A stretch of DNA of 24,971 nt from Desulfocapsa sp. (lineage in GTDB: Bacteria; Desulfobacterota; Desulfobulbia; Desulfobulbales; Desulfocapsaceae): contig JAOZTO010000003.1 of assembly GCA_029942265.1 (NCBI GenBank), positions 1-24,971 on the forward strand, given 5' to 3'. Shown here piece by piece: positions 16,345 to 24,945 of the stretch. Position 1 is the first letter of the stretch. Every line of letters starts with the position of its first letter. The position numbers and the translations under genes were made by a program. Below the pieces are notes generated by a model. It made no database searches and had not been told where the DNA came from. It was given only the letters and a program-made list of their open reading frames with translations.

Positions 16345-18812
16345 ACTCATTAGGAGAACGTGTTAATCATTATCTCCTTATAGCAATAATCGTTGCCTTT
16401 ATCGCTGGATTAATAGTTCAGCGTTTTTTCGTACTACCCCCGTTAAGTACATTATTTTTCTCTTTTATACTCTTTACCGTAGCACTGCTTAATCAAAAAA
16501 AAACACCAACACTGTCAACGATGCTGTTACTATTTGGCATTGTATCACTAGCTTGCCTCTATTCAGTAAACAACAAAAACAGCTCGATTAGTAGTACAAA
16601 TATCAACAGTAGAATTCTAACGGAGGAAGATACCGTACTGATTGGTATCCTCACCGCCATGCCCTTGTTTGACGGTGAACGCAGTACAGTTATTATCAAG
16701 GCCCAGCAGCTACGTCTGAAGCAGGAACCGTACTTCACAAAAGTTCAAGGTCTTGTACAGCTACGATTAAAAGAACAATGGCCTGCTTCACTAGTACCAG
16801 GTGACAGCCTTGTTATCCGCACAAAACTCTCAAGACCTTATAGTTTTTCAAATCCCGGTTCTTTTGACTATCCGCAGTTTCTTGATGCTAAAAATATCAA
16901 CATCATTGGTAGAATTAGCTCCACTGTTCATATTCTCAAATTACAGACGGAACAATCGTGGTTCCTTAAACTGCGCTATTTACCAGAGAATTTGCGTCTA
17001 TCTATCAGAGAGTATCTTAATAAAACGCTTGAACCGAAAGAAGCTGGAATATATCGTGCATTACTCCTCGGTGACAGATCAGGTCTTAATAAAGATACCC
17101 TTGAAGCGTTTAAAGCGTCTGGTGTTGTTCACATTTTGGCAATTTCTGGTCTGCATATTACACTTGTGACATCACTCTTCTTTTTTATTATTTATTGGCT
17201 AATAAGACGTTCTCAGTATCTTCTGCTCCATATTTCCTGTAAAAAAGTCGCTCTTCTTGCCTCTATTCCACCGATCTGGATATATGCATTGCTTGCAGGG
17301 TCTCAAACGCCTGTTATGCGTTCTCTAATCATGGTAATTATTTTTATTGTAGCGTATTGTATAAACAGACACAGATCCCCATTTACAACTTTATCGAGTG
17401 CAGCACTGTTTATTCTTCTGCTCAATCCTGCAAGCCTGTTCACTGTTTCTTTTCAGCTCTCTTTTGCAGCAGTTGCAGCCCTTATCCTGATCCTTCCTCG
17501 TCTGCAACAACTCACTCAAACGAGCGTAGAGCCATCCGAGAAACCACCGAGTATCGCAACACGTTTCACAGGTTGGATCATTGCGGCCTTTCTGGTTTCC
17601 ATCGCTGCAACAATTGGAACAGCACCGCTTTTATTACAAAGTTTCAACCGTATTTCGGTGGTTGGCCCTGTAGCAAATCTAATCATTGAACCATTACTCT
17701 GTCTTTGGAGTCTGCCACTAGGATTATTGGCCATAGTGATTCACCTTTGTGATTTTGAGGTCGCTTCGCATATCCTCCATCTTGGTGCATATGGGATAAA
17801 AGCGGCCATGCAAGTAACTACGTTCTTTTCAAATTCTAACCTTTCAACACTGTGGCTTCCAACACCACCAACTTCGTTGATTATCCTTTATTATCTTGCT
17901 ATTGGACTTTGTTTTTCAAAAATTTCCTCCAAAAAGACATTGCCATTATTTTTTGTAATATCAATACTCTTTATTGTTTCTCCTCAATACATTATTCATC
18001 GTTTTTCATCGCTCTCTGAAATAGTTTTTCTTGATGTTGGACAAGGCAGTTCCACAGTAATTACCTTCCCTGGTGGAAAGAGAGTACTTGTAGATGGAGG
18101 AGGAGCATCATCTGCAAAATTCAATGTTGGTGAAAGTATAATTGCAAGATATTTATGGCATAAAGGAATAACCCGCCTGGAAAGTATTGTCATCACCCAT
18201 CCAGATGCTGACCACTACAACGGTATTCCGTTTCTTCTTAAACGATTCCGTCCGCACATTCTATGGACTAATGGCGAGAGCGGTCATGATCAGGAATATG
18301 AGGATCTTATTACACTTGCTTATGAACTTGGAATAGATGTGAAAAAACCGATGGGCAATGAAACTCTCTTGAAGGAAGGTGGCGTTACACTATCAAACAT
18401 ACCTAATCCATATCTGGATAACACCTTTACTTCAGGAATGACGCTTCAATCCAACGAACAAAGTCTTATTGTGCGTGTTGCAGGAGACAAAGAAACATGC
18501 CTGTTCCCAGGGGATATTAGCAGAAAGGTAGAACAAACACTCATAGAAGAAAAAGCTTCCCTGCAATCCTCGATACTCCTCTCCCCTCATCATGGTTCAA
18601 AAACGTCAAACTCAGAAGCATTTTTGGCGGCAGTAAACCCGGAAGTTATTATCGTGTCTGCCGGAAGATTTAAACCTCTGCTTTTTCCTTCAGACAAACT
18701 TAGAAAACACACAAAGCGCAATAACATTCCCCTCCTTATAACAGCTCAAGAAGGCGCAATAACGTTTCAGCTAAACGACGGAGAACATTTTCCTTTCTTA
18801 CACAAAAAGTAA
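16341..18812 (+). CDS. comEC: DNA internalization-related competence protein ComEC/Rec2
   Basis: An 823-residue polytopic inner-membrane protein forming the channel that brings single-stranded DNA into the cytoplasm during natural transformation. Full-length three-part layout: an N-terminal membrane/OB region (DUF4131-like, about 1-200), the Competence domain with many helices (about 230-530; ISGLHITLVTSLFFF is its hallmark), and a C-terminal metallo-beta-lactamase domain from about 560. That last domain begins EIVFLDVGQGSS, carries the metal motif THPDADH (619-625; H620, D622, D624, H625 intact) and later SPHHGS (near 751). The start is GTG at 16341, with GAGG 5 bases upstream, overlapping the waaA stop by 4 bases. 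No alternative ATG fits. The domain is complete, so the protein may be functional; competence itself is not demonstrated. Confidence 0.94.
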   Translation: MNSLGERVNHYLLIAIIVAFIAGLIVQRFFVLPPLSTLFFSFILFTVALLNQKKTPTLSTMLLLFGIVSLACLYSVNNKNSSISSTNINSRILTEEDTVLIGILTAMPLFDGERSTVIIKAQQLRLKQEPYFTKVQGLVQLRLKEQWPASLVPGDSLVIRTKLSRPYSFSNPGSFDYPQFLDAKNINIIGRISSTVHILKLQTEQSWFLKLRYLPENLRLSIREYLNKTLEPKEAGIYRALLLGDRSGLNKDTLEAFKASGVVHILAISGLHITLVTSLFFFIIYWLIRRSQYLLLHISCKKVALLASIPPIWIYALLAGSQTPVMRSLIMVIIFIVAYCINRHRSPFTTLSSAALFILLLNPASLFTVSFQLSFAAVAALILILPRLQQLTQTSVEPSEKPPSIATRFTGWIIAAFLVSIAATIGTAPLLLQSFNRISVVGPVANLIIEPLLCLWSLPLGLLAIVIHLCDFEVASHILHLGAYGIKAAMQVTTFFSNSNLSTLWLPTPPTSLIILYYLAIGLCFSKISSKKTLPLFFVISILFIVSPQYIIHRFSSLSEIVFLDVGQGSSTVITFPGGKRVLVDGGGASSAKFNVGESIIARYLWHKGITRLESIVITHPDADHYNGIPFLLKRFRPHILWTNGESGHDQEYEDLITLAYELGIDVKKPMGNETLLKEGGVTLSNIPNPYLDNTFTSGMTLQSNEQSLIVRVAGDKETCLFPGDISRKVEQTLIEEKASLQSSILLSPHHGSKTSNSEAFLAAVNPEVIIVSAGRFKPLLFPSDKLRKHTKRNNIPLLITAQEGAITFQLNDGEHFPFLHKK

Positions 18813-18827
18813 CGCAACACTAATTAA

Positions 18828-19121
18828 TCACGAAGAAACACCTATATAATTATCAAAATTATCTGTATAATCCAGAAAATGTTCTTCAAGCATTTTTTCA
18901 TATTCAGCTAAAAAATACTGGATGGCTTCTTTTTTCCTGGAACCCAGTTCTTCTGAAGAAGTTGAGGCCGATGCAACCAGAAAAGTGTTAAATCTAGCTG
19001 CTCCGTATAAAAATGTGGCGCTCACTTTGCCCTGCTCTACTTTGCCACTGTATTTGTTTGCAACAGCAATAAATGCATCAGCAATTTCATAAAATTCTTT
19101 ATCTTTGTCTGTATCGCTCAT
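18828..19121 (-). CDS. DUF3144 family small protein
   Basis: A 97-residue acidic, soluble protein of unknown function. The pattern KEFYEIADAFIAVAN, then KVSATFLYGAARFNTFLVA and a helical C-terminus with YFLAEYEKMLEEHFLDYTDNFDNYI matches my memory of the DUF3144 family of small proteobacterial proteins. No signal peptide, membrane segment or cysteine is present; it is predicted largely helical. AAGGAC lies about 6 bases before the ATG, a good ribosome-binding site, so the gene is real despite its size. It lies 84 bases downstream of pilT on the same strand and could be cotranscribed with it, and it is convergent with comEC (15 bases apart). No function can be assigned. Confidence 0.82.
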   Translation of the reverse strand: MSDTDKDKEFYEIADAFIAVANKYSGKVEQGKVSATFLYGAARFNTFLVASASTSSEELGSRKKEAIQYFLAEYEKMLEEHFLDYTDNFDNYIGVSS

Positions 19122-19205
19122 GGTTTGTCCTTTTAAAAAATGTTTTTTCAGGTCGTAACGTGCTCCAACAACCAGTGATTATAGGCTATAGGCCACCTTA
19201 CTATA

Positions 19206-20288
19206 TTATACTTCAGTAAAATCAGACGGTGGATTTCGTAAATATTTAAGAAATTTTGATTTTTCAACGGAATTGGAATACGCATCATCGACACTGATTT
19301 GTTTCTTGTCAAGATATTCCATAATACTGTCATCGAGTGTTCGCATCCCATATTTTTTCCCAGTCTGCATAACCGATGCAATTTGATACGTTTTCCCCTC
19401 TCTAATCAGATTTCGTACTGCAGGGGTAGCAATAAGAACTTCAAGTGCAGCACAACGCCCTTTGACATCAACTCGCTTAAACAGAGTCTGGGAAACTACT
19501 GCTTTTAAGGCATCTGAAAGAGTAGATCGAACCTGCGCCTGTTGATTTGCAGGAAATATTTCCACCACACGATCAACAGTTTTCATGGCATTTAATGTAT
19601 GAAGTGTTCCAAAGACAAGATGACCTGTCATGGCAGCTTCCATTGCAAGTGAAATGGTTTCGAGATCACGCATCTCACCAATCATTATTATATCAGGATC
19701 TTCACGTAATGCTCCACGCAGTGCTGCGGAAAAGCTCTTAGTATGTTGTCCAACTTCACGATGATTCACAATACATTTTTGGCTTTTATGAACAAACTCG
19801 ATGGGGTCTTCAATTGTTAAAATATGATCTTTTCTATTCCTGTTAATCTCATCGATAATAGCTGCAAGTGTTGTCGATTTACCTGACCCTGTAGGCCCCG
19901 TAACAAGAACCAAACCCTTTGGCAGATAAGCAAGGCGTGAAATAACTTTAGGTAGTCCCAACTGTTCACAGGTTAAAATCTTACTCGGAATCTCACGAAA
20001 AACAGCTCCTATCCCATATTTTTGACGAAAATAATTACAACGATACCGAGCAAGCCCTGGAATTTCATATCCGAAATCCACATCACCAAGCTCTTCAAAA
20101 ATTTTTATTTTATCCTCTGGACAAATTTCATACAACATGGCCTTTAATTCTTCATTTTCCATCTTTTTGAATTTAACACGTTCCATGTCACCACGAATAC
20201 GAAGGACTGGCTGTTGTTCTGCCACCATATGTAAATCCGAAGCACCTTCATCATTCATCAATTTAAAGAACGCATCAATTTGAGCCAT
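19206..20288 (-). CDS. pilT: Type IV pilus retraction ATPase PilT
   Basis: A hexameric cytoplasmic ATPase that depolymerises type IV pili, driving twitching motility and pulling DNA to the cell surface. The protein is 360 residues (usual 340-370). The N-terminal PAS-like domain begins IDAFFKLMNDEGASDLHM. Walker A GPTGSGKS is at 131-138. The Asp box (ILTIEDPIEF), Walker B (REDPDIIMIGEMRD), His box (GHLVFGTLHT) and the PilT-specific C-terminal AVRNLIREGKTYQI, needed for retraction in PilT (AIRNLIRE in model proteins), are all present. The last motif favours PilT over PilB or PilU. The AAGGAG ribosome-binding site lies about 9 bases before the ATG. No other pilus genes are in the window, as is common for pilT. 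Confidence 0.95.
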   Translation of the reverse strand: MAQIDAFFKLMNDEGASDLHMVAEQQPVLRIRGDMERVKFKKMENEELKAMLYEICPEDKIKIFEELGDVDFGYEIPGLARYRCNYFRQKYGIGAVFREIPSKILTCEQLGLPKVISRLAYLPKGLVLVTGPTGSGKSTTLAAIIDEINRNRKDHILTIEDPIEFVHKSQKCIVNHREVGQHTKSFSAALRGALREDPDIIMIGEMRDLETISLAMEAAMTGHLVFGTLHTLNAMKTVDRVVEIFPANQQAQVRSTLSDALKAVVSQTLFKRVDVKGRCAALEVLIATPAVRNLIREGKTYQIASVMQTGKKYGMRTLDDSIMEYLDKKQISVDDAYSNSVEKSKFLKYLRNPPSDFTEV

Positions 20289-20321
20289 TATCTATACTCC
20301 TTTACCAGTAATTGGTATACG

Positions 20322-20466
20322 TGATGGATTCGTAAAAACTCTTCATCTTCTTCGTTACTGCAAATTTCTTATCATTTCAACGTACTCTAGTACGCCGAAA
20401 TGATAAGAAATTTACGTGCCTCGAATATGAAGTTTTTCGAAGTCTGCGCTTATCTACAAATCCATC
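20322..20466. repeat. Palindromic non-coding element between pilT and the LOG gene
   Basis: The centre is a near-perfect hairpin: a 17-base arm at 20362-20378 matches its exact reverse complement at 20397-20413, with an inner CGTAC/GTACG pair around a TCTA loop. Outer arms also pair imperfectly: GATGGATTCGT near 20323 with ACAAATCCATC near 20456-20466, and TCGTAAAAACTCTTCAT (20330-20346) with ATGAAGTTTTTCGA (20427-20440). The left 19 bases (20322-20340) are identical, inverted, to 104-122. Nested inverted arms and a second partial copy suggest a small non-autonomous mobile or REP/MITE-like repeat. No coding capacity is evident. It occupies most of the 238-base gap between pilT and the LOG gene and contains the region where a pilT promoter should be. 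Confidence 0.8.
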
Positions 20467-20526
20467 TTAAATTCAGACTTTTGTCAAGTCCATCATACGT
20501 AACCATCAACATATTTAGGGTGCCTT

Positions 20527-21204
20527 TTACAATACGACCCTTCGTTTCAAAAAATCAACTATTTCATCTGCGTCGTCTATAATATTAATAAGGTCAAGAT
20601 CATTTTCACTAATAGTGCCATTGGCAACAAACTGGTCTTTCATCCAATCGATCAAACCACCCCAGAACGTACTACCAACTAAAATAATTGGAAAAGGTTT
20701 TATCCTCTGAGTCTGAATTAAAGTGAGGGATTCAAACAATTCATCAAGGGAACCAAAGCCGCCTGGCATACAGATAAACGCCATGGAATATTTCATAAAC
20801 ATTACTTTGCGAACGAAAAAATATTTAAACTGTATGGACATTGTAGCATAGGGATTTGGTGCTTGTTCGTGGGGCAAAGCAATGTTTAATCCCACGGAAA
20901 CGCCTCCTGCTTCATAGGCTCCCTTATTTGCTGCCTCCATTATTCCAGGACCACCGCCGGTAATAACGCCATAACCAGATTTTACGAGTTTTGCTGCAAT
21001 ATTTTCTGTCATTGCATACCAAGGGTGGTCAACTGGCGTTCTAGCTGATCCATAAATAGTTACAGCAGGAACATCGATAGCTGACATACTATCAAACCCC
21101 TCTACAAACTCCCCCATAATTCGAAACATTCTCCAAGAATCACCAACCACACCATTGTCTAGACAGTATTTGGGTTCTCTATCCAGTACTCTACGTTCTT
21201 CCAT
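20527..21204 (-). CDS. LOG family protein (nucleoside 5'-monophosphate phosphoribohydrolase-like)
   Basis: A 225-residue Rossmann-type enzyme of the LOG/TIGR00730 group. Characterised members cleave cytokinin riboside monophosphates or AMP-like nucleotides into base plus ribose 5-phosphate; the bacterial substrate is usually unverified. GGGPGIMEAANKGA (83-96) and PGGFGSLDE (147-155) are the nucleotide-binding and catalytic motifs; E155 and R132 fit the expected catalytic positions. The open frame extends to 21237, inside the upstream gene. ATG 21204 has CAGGT about 7 bases upstream, starts only 4 bases after that gene's stop, and gives the expected length. It is the last gene of the selA unit. 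The hydrolase may have a housekeeping nucleotide-salvage role; a link to selenium is not suggested by sequence. Confidence 0.88.
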   Translation of the reverse strand: MEERRVLDREPKYCLDNGVVGDSWRMFRIMGEFVEGFDSMSAIDVPAVTIYGSARTPVDHPWYAMTENIAAKLVKSGYGVITGGGPGIMEAANKGAYEAGGVSVGLNIALPHEQAPNPYATMSIQFKYFFVRKVMFMKYSMAFICMPGGFGSLDELFESLTLIQTQRIKPFPIILVGSTFWGGLIDWMKDQFVANGTISENDLDLINIIDDADEIVDFLKRRVVL

Positions 21205-21208
21205 GTAT

Positions 21209-23353
21209 TTACCTGTTTTTTGTATATTCACGGGCAACAGCTAGTATTTTACTATTACTTCCATTACATTTTTTAATCTTGGCAAACCATTTTTTAGCAG
21301 TTTTCAACTTTCCCTGTTCTAACGATAAGATTCCCCTTTGTAAAAGAGCTGCAGGTCGTGTTTTTGAATTTCGTAGAGGAAGCTGAAGATTTACTATAGC
21401 AGACTGAAAATCTCCACATTGAATCTGAGCACTTGCCAGTGAAACTTTTAAGCGACGTGAATCAGGGCTCAACTCAACTGCTTTTTCACAAAAACGAAGG
21501 GCAATATCATCACCTTCATTTTCACTGAGATATATTTGACCTAAAAGGCCAAGCACTTCCGCATCATATTCATCATAATGAATGGCTTTTTGGAGATATT
21601 TCATGGCATCAGTAGCATTGCCGACTCCATAACAGGCCTCACCAAGGTATCGAAGCCCTTTTCCACCATTTCCACTCTGTTTTTGTTCAGCATACCATGC
21701 AAGAATCAGCTTCAAAGCCGGTTCATACTGTTCATCTTGAATAAACAAAACTGCAAGCTGAAAACTCATATCAAGACGCGCCTGTTGCTCAGTTTTTTCT
21801 TCAGGAAGTCCAAGAGCTGTGTCAAAAGACTTCATGGCCTGTTGATTTTTATTTTGAATTTGCTGTTCTAGCCCTAGATTATACAAAGCCATAAAGCGAT
21901 TTTCTTTAGATTTACTGGCTTTTTCAAAACAATCAACTGCAAGTTGATGTTTATTCATCTGTGCATAGCAAACACCAAGACTATTCAGTAAATTACCATC
22001 GCTAGAAAGTATCAGTAGCCCACGTTTATACTCTTTTACTGCAAGCGTAAGATCTCCATCACCATAATAAATATCACCACTAATATTAAAACTCACCTCA
22101 TCACAGACAACTATTGCGCCTGGATCTAGCATATGGGCATGGCAAAGCGCTTTCCGACAATTAGCTAAGAGTTCTGTTTTTTTAAAATTCCAACTCGGAA
22201 AACAACTGATACCGCAGTTAATAACTGACTGGCTACTGTCAGATTTGTGCAACGGTTTAAGAATGTTTTTCGCAATGGTAAGACATTTTTTTTCGCTTTT
22301 ATAAGAAACAACAAGATATATTGATTCACTGTCAATATACACAGCGGCATCTTCCCCCACTATATTCTTTATAGATACTACTATAGATTTATCTTCTGAA
22401 TCAAATTGGAAAAGCCCAACCTGATCAAGACCTCGTGTAGTTTTCAATAGCCAACGTAACGCCCCTGTTGACGAGGGAGCTAATGGGTGATGTGCGGCAT
22501 CTTCAATTGAGCTATAATTACAAAATGCAAATGGCCCTCTCCCTACAGCAACACGTAATGCATTATAGGATTGTCGTAACAGTCCTTCAGAAAACCCCCT
22601 ATCGTATTCGTTGCTATTCTGTGATTTCACATAGGGCACTAATGCAACATGCACTTGATCGCAATGTTCTCTTTTTAAAAAGTTAACCAGTGTCGGAGCA
22701 AAGACTGTTGCAAAACTTGTGTCACATTTTTCACAAAGCATTCCAAAACACGACTGCCCCAAATAGTGAAGTGGAAAGCGGTCGTCAATAAAATTTTTCA
22801 AAAGCGAAAGAGTATGACGTTGGTGTTTTTTTGCCTGGAACGAATTGTTCCCCTTGGGATATACTGAAATAAGAACCAGCATCCCATAATTGCTAGGTGT
22901 AAGTGAATCGAGTGATTCTTTTAAATGCAAACTACTCAACAGCCCCGTAACAGAATCAATGCAGGAACGTTTAACTAGGAGAAGTCCTCGAATAATACGA
23001 GTTCCGAGACCGTCCAGCCAATCATTACCAATTTTTCTAAGTACATATTCATCTAATCCATCCACCTTCGCAACAACAGTTCCGTCTTTAACTGTGAATG
23101 GGAGCAGAAGGGTTGTTCCTAAAACTATTGTTCCAGATGTTTCAACAGCCCTTTCAATACTTTCACGGATCTGAACATCTTCATCCTTCTCATCTGAATC
23201 CAAAGCAGGCAATAGATCTGGAGGGTCAATAAAAGAAATTTTCTTTACTGTCGGAATTTCTTCGAAAATTATTTGTGAAAATTCAGAAAAAAACCGTTTA
23301 AAATCATTGCGTTCTAATCCAATTCGATCGTCCTGATAAGAGTAGCCAGACAT
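21209..23353 (-). CDS. Tandem degenerate-GGDEF and TPR repeat protein
   Basis: A 714-residue cytoplasmic protein without membrane segments. Residues about 130-245 and 310-420 each look like a GGDEF fold that lost its active site. The first opens with DSVTGLLSSLHLKESL, like the DxLTGLxNR start of GGDEF domains, and has GQSCF where GGDEF is expected. The second has DSESIY in that place and the typical GGDEF tail (GISCFPSWNFKKTELLANCRKALCHA). From about 430 to the end run around eight tetratricopeptide repeats. Cyclic-di-GMP synthesis is therefore unlikely; a sensory, scaffold or nucleotide-binding role is possible. ATG 23353 shares its A with the selA TAA stop (TAATG), so translation is probably coupled; the longer frame to 23395 would overlap selA more. 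I know no named function. It sits 4 bases before the LOG gene. Confidence 0.8.
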   Translation of the reverse strand: MSGYSYQDDRIGLERNDFKRFFSEFSQIIFEEIPTVKKISFIDPPDLLPALDSDEKDEDVQIRESIERAVETSGTIVLGTTLLLPFTVKDGTVVAKVDGLDEYVLRKIGNDWLDGLGTRIIRGLLLVKRSCIDSVTGLLSSLHLKESLDSLTPSNYGMLVLISVYPKGNNSFQAKKHQRHTLSLLKNFIDDRFPLHYLGQSCFGMLCEKCDTSFATVFAPTLVNFLKREHCDQVHVALVPYVKSQNSNEYDRGFSEGLLRQSYNALRVAVGRGPFAFCNYSSIEDAAHHPLAPSSTGALRWLLKTTRGLDQVGLFQFDSEDKSIVVSIKNIVGEDAAVYIDSESIYLVVSYKSEKKCLTIAKNILKPLHKSDSSQSVINCGISCFPSWNFKKTELLANCRKALCHAHMLDPGAIVVCDEVSFNISGDIYYGDGDLTLAVKEYKRGLLILSSDGNLLNSLGVCYAQMNKHQLAVDCFEKASKSKENRFMALYNLGLEQQIQNKNQQAMKSFDTALGLPEEKTEQQARLDMSFQLAVLFIQDEQYEPALKLILAWYAEQKQSGNGGKGLRYLGEACYGVGNATDAMKYLQKAIHYDEYDAEVLGLLGQIYLSENEGDDIALRFCEKAVELSPDSRRLKVSLASAQIQCGDFQSAIVNLQLPLRNSKTRPAALLQRGILSLEQGKLKTAKKWFAKIKKCNGSNSKILAVAREYTKNR

Positions 23354-24765
23354 TAATTTTCTATTCCTCGTTGTAAAAATTTTTTCAAAATACAAAGAAG
23401 GTCTGCGATATCATCTTCAAGTATTGTCCGTAGATCTATAATCATAGCATCATTCTCTATTCGCAAAATTAAAGGTACTGGGAGTTTGCGAAACCATTTT
23501 TCAAGATTGCTTGCGCCATCAGAACCAGGATCAAGAACAAGAGCCCAACTTTCGATGCCATGCTCTGGCATGGCTCCACCACCAACTTTTGAGGTTGTAG
23601 GTTGCAATTGAATATGACCTTCGATTGTAGTTGTCTCTTTAAGCTGTCTGAGAATATTTCCACCTTTTTTCTTTAAGGTTTTAGAATCCATTGTAAGCAT
23701 GGAAAGTGTAGGAACAGATTTCAAAGCCTTCTCAAGATCATAGTATTCACGCAACACCGATTCTAACGATGCCAAAGTAAACTTATCAATCCGCAAAGCG
23801 CGATTCATTGGGTTTCTTTTGATACGTCCTATAATATCTTTTTTACCAACAATGATGCCAGCTTGGGGCCCGCCAAGAAGCTTATCTCCACTAAATGTGA
23901 CTACATCCACTCCAGCTTTTACAATTTCCAGTACTGTGGGTTCTTTGGGCAATCCCCATGGTGAGAAATCAATTAGTGAACCACTACCAAGGTCTTCCAT
24001 TACAGGTATATTATGTTCATTCCCAAGAGCAACAAGATCAACCGCAGAAACATCAGAAGTAAAGCCAATAACACGAAAATTTGAGGTGTGAACCTTTAAC
24101 AGCAGAGAAGTTTCGTCGCAAATAACATTTTCATAATCAAATAGATGTGTTCTGTTAGTAGCTCCCACTTCGACCATTTTTGCACCACTGCTTTCCATAA
24201 CATCAGGAATACGAAAACTACCTCCAATTTCGACAAGTTGCCCTCTTGATACAATGACTTCCTTATTCAAAGATAAGGTGTTGAGAGCAAGAAGCACTGC
24301 TGCTGCATTATTATTAACTACTATGGCGGATTCAGCACCAGTAAGATCGCAGATGATTTCTTCAACAAGACTATATCTACTTCCCCTTAACCCAGTATTA
24401 AGATCAAATTCAAGATTAGTAAAACTGGCACCAGCGGTCTGTAATGAAGAAATGGCATTAGTACCAAGAAGAGATCTTCCAAGGTTTGTATGGATAACGA
24501 CACCAGTACCATTTATTACTCGTTGTAGATTGGGAGTATACTTTTTATTAATTGCTTCAAGGAATAGGAAATTCCATTCTTCTAAATTTGCAGGTAACTT
24601 GTTTAAAGTATTCTCAAGAATTTGATATCTAATTTTTTCGATTGTTTCACGAATGGAAGTTTTTATAATAAAATCAGGATATTGATCACGCACATTCCCA
24701 TCAAGAGATTCAAGAACACGATCAATTTTAGGTAATTGACGAAGAAGGCTATGGAGTTCGTTCAT
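23353..24765 (-). CDS. selA: L-seryl-tRNA(Sec) selenium transferase SelA
   Basis: A PLP-dependent decameric enzyme that converts seryl-tRNA(Sec) to selenocysteinyl-tRNA(Sec) using selenophosphate. The protein is 470 residues, close to E. coli SelA (463). The N-terminal LRQLPKIDRVLES block, VINGTGVVIHTNLGRSLL, NNNAAAVLLAL and the Schiff-base lysine K295 (FSGDKLLGGPQAG, same number as E. coli) are intact. The start at 24765 fits the family N-terminus, although the leader lacks a clear Shine-Dalgarno sequence. The stop overlaps the ATG of the TPR gene by one base. Presence of SelA implies selenoproteins, with SelB, SelC and SelD elsewhere. No in-frame TGA (Sec) codon was recognised in any gene of this window. 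Confidence 0.96.
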   Translation of the reverse strand: MNELHSLLRQLPKIDRVLESLDGNVRDQYPDFIIKTSIRETIEKIRYQILENTLNKLPANLEEWNFLFLEAINKKYTPNLQRVINGTGVVIHTNLGRSLLGTNAISSLQTAGASFTNLEFDLNTGLRGSRYSLVEEIICDLTGAESAIVVNNNAAAVLLALNTLSLNKEVIVSRGQLVEIGGSFRIPDVMESSGAKMVEVGATNRTHLFDYENVICDETSLLLKVHTSNFRVIGFTSDVSAVDLVALGNEHNIPVMEDLGSGSLIDFSPWGLPKEPTVLEIVKAGVDVVTFSGDKLLGGPQAGIIVGKKDIIGRIKRNPMNRALRIDKFTLASLESVLREYYDLEKALKSVPTLSMLTMDSKTLKKKGGNILRQLKETTTIEGHIQLQPTTSKVGGGAMPEHGIESWALVLDPGSDGASNLEKWFRKLPVPLILRIENDAMIIDLRTILEDDIADLLCILKKFLQRGIEN

Positions 24766-24815
24766 GGATAGTCAAAAGAATGTTAAAGGAATAAATTGCA
24801 ACGTTTGTTATTTTT

Positions 24816-24844
24816 ATGCTACGCCTTAAATCTATAAAATGCAA
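24816..24844 (-). promoter_or_regulatory. Candidate promoter of the selA operon
   Basis: On the minus strand TTGCAT (24839-24844), a 17-base spacer and TAGCAT (24816-24821) match the sigma70 pattern at four of six positions each, about 50 bases before the selA ATG. Confidence 0.4.
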
Positions 24845-24916
24845 ATATAATTCGCCATATAGCCTTATTCAGAATAAAGAAAAAGAAACTCTTTCAAAAT
24901 AAAGATTTATTTTCTA

Positions 24917-24945
24917 TTGACACGTCAACCTGATTTGAGTAGTTT
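24917..24945 (+). promoter_or_regulatory. Rightward promoter-like motif at the window edge
   Basis: TTGACA (24917-24922), a 17-base spacer, TAGTTT (24940-24945). The -35 is perfect; the -10 keeps the key T, A and final T. TTGAC/GTCAA (24917-24928) also forms a small inverted repeat. It points to an unseen gene or RNA beyond 24971. The remaining flanking sequence (24766-24971) holds no recognisable gene. Confidence 0.4.

Noticed and set aside
19122..19205. TATAGGC/TATAGGCC short tandem repeat between the DUF3144 gene and pilT
   Set aside because: Two 7-base units only, in AT-rich DNA; no further structure.
20400..20582. 60-codon + strand frame
   Set aside because: Falls mainly inside the palindromic repeat and the end of the LOG gene; no ribosome-binding site or family resemblance.
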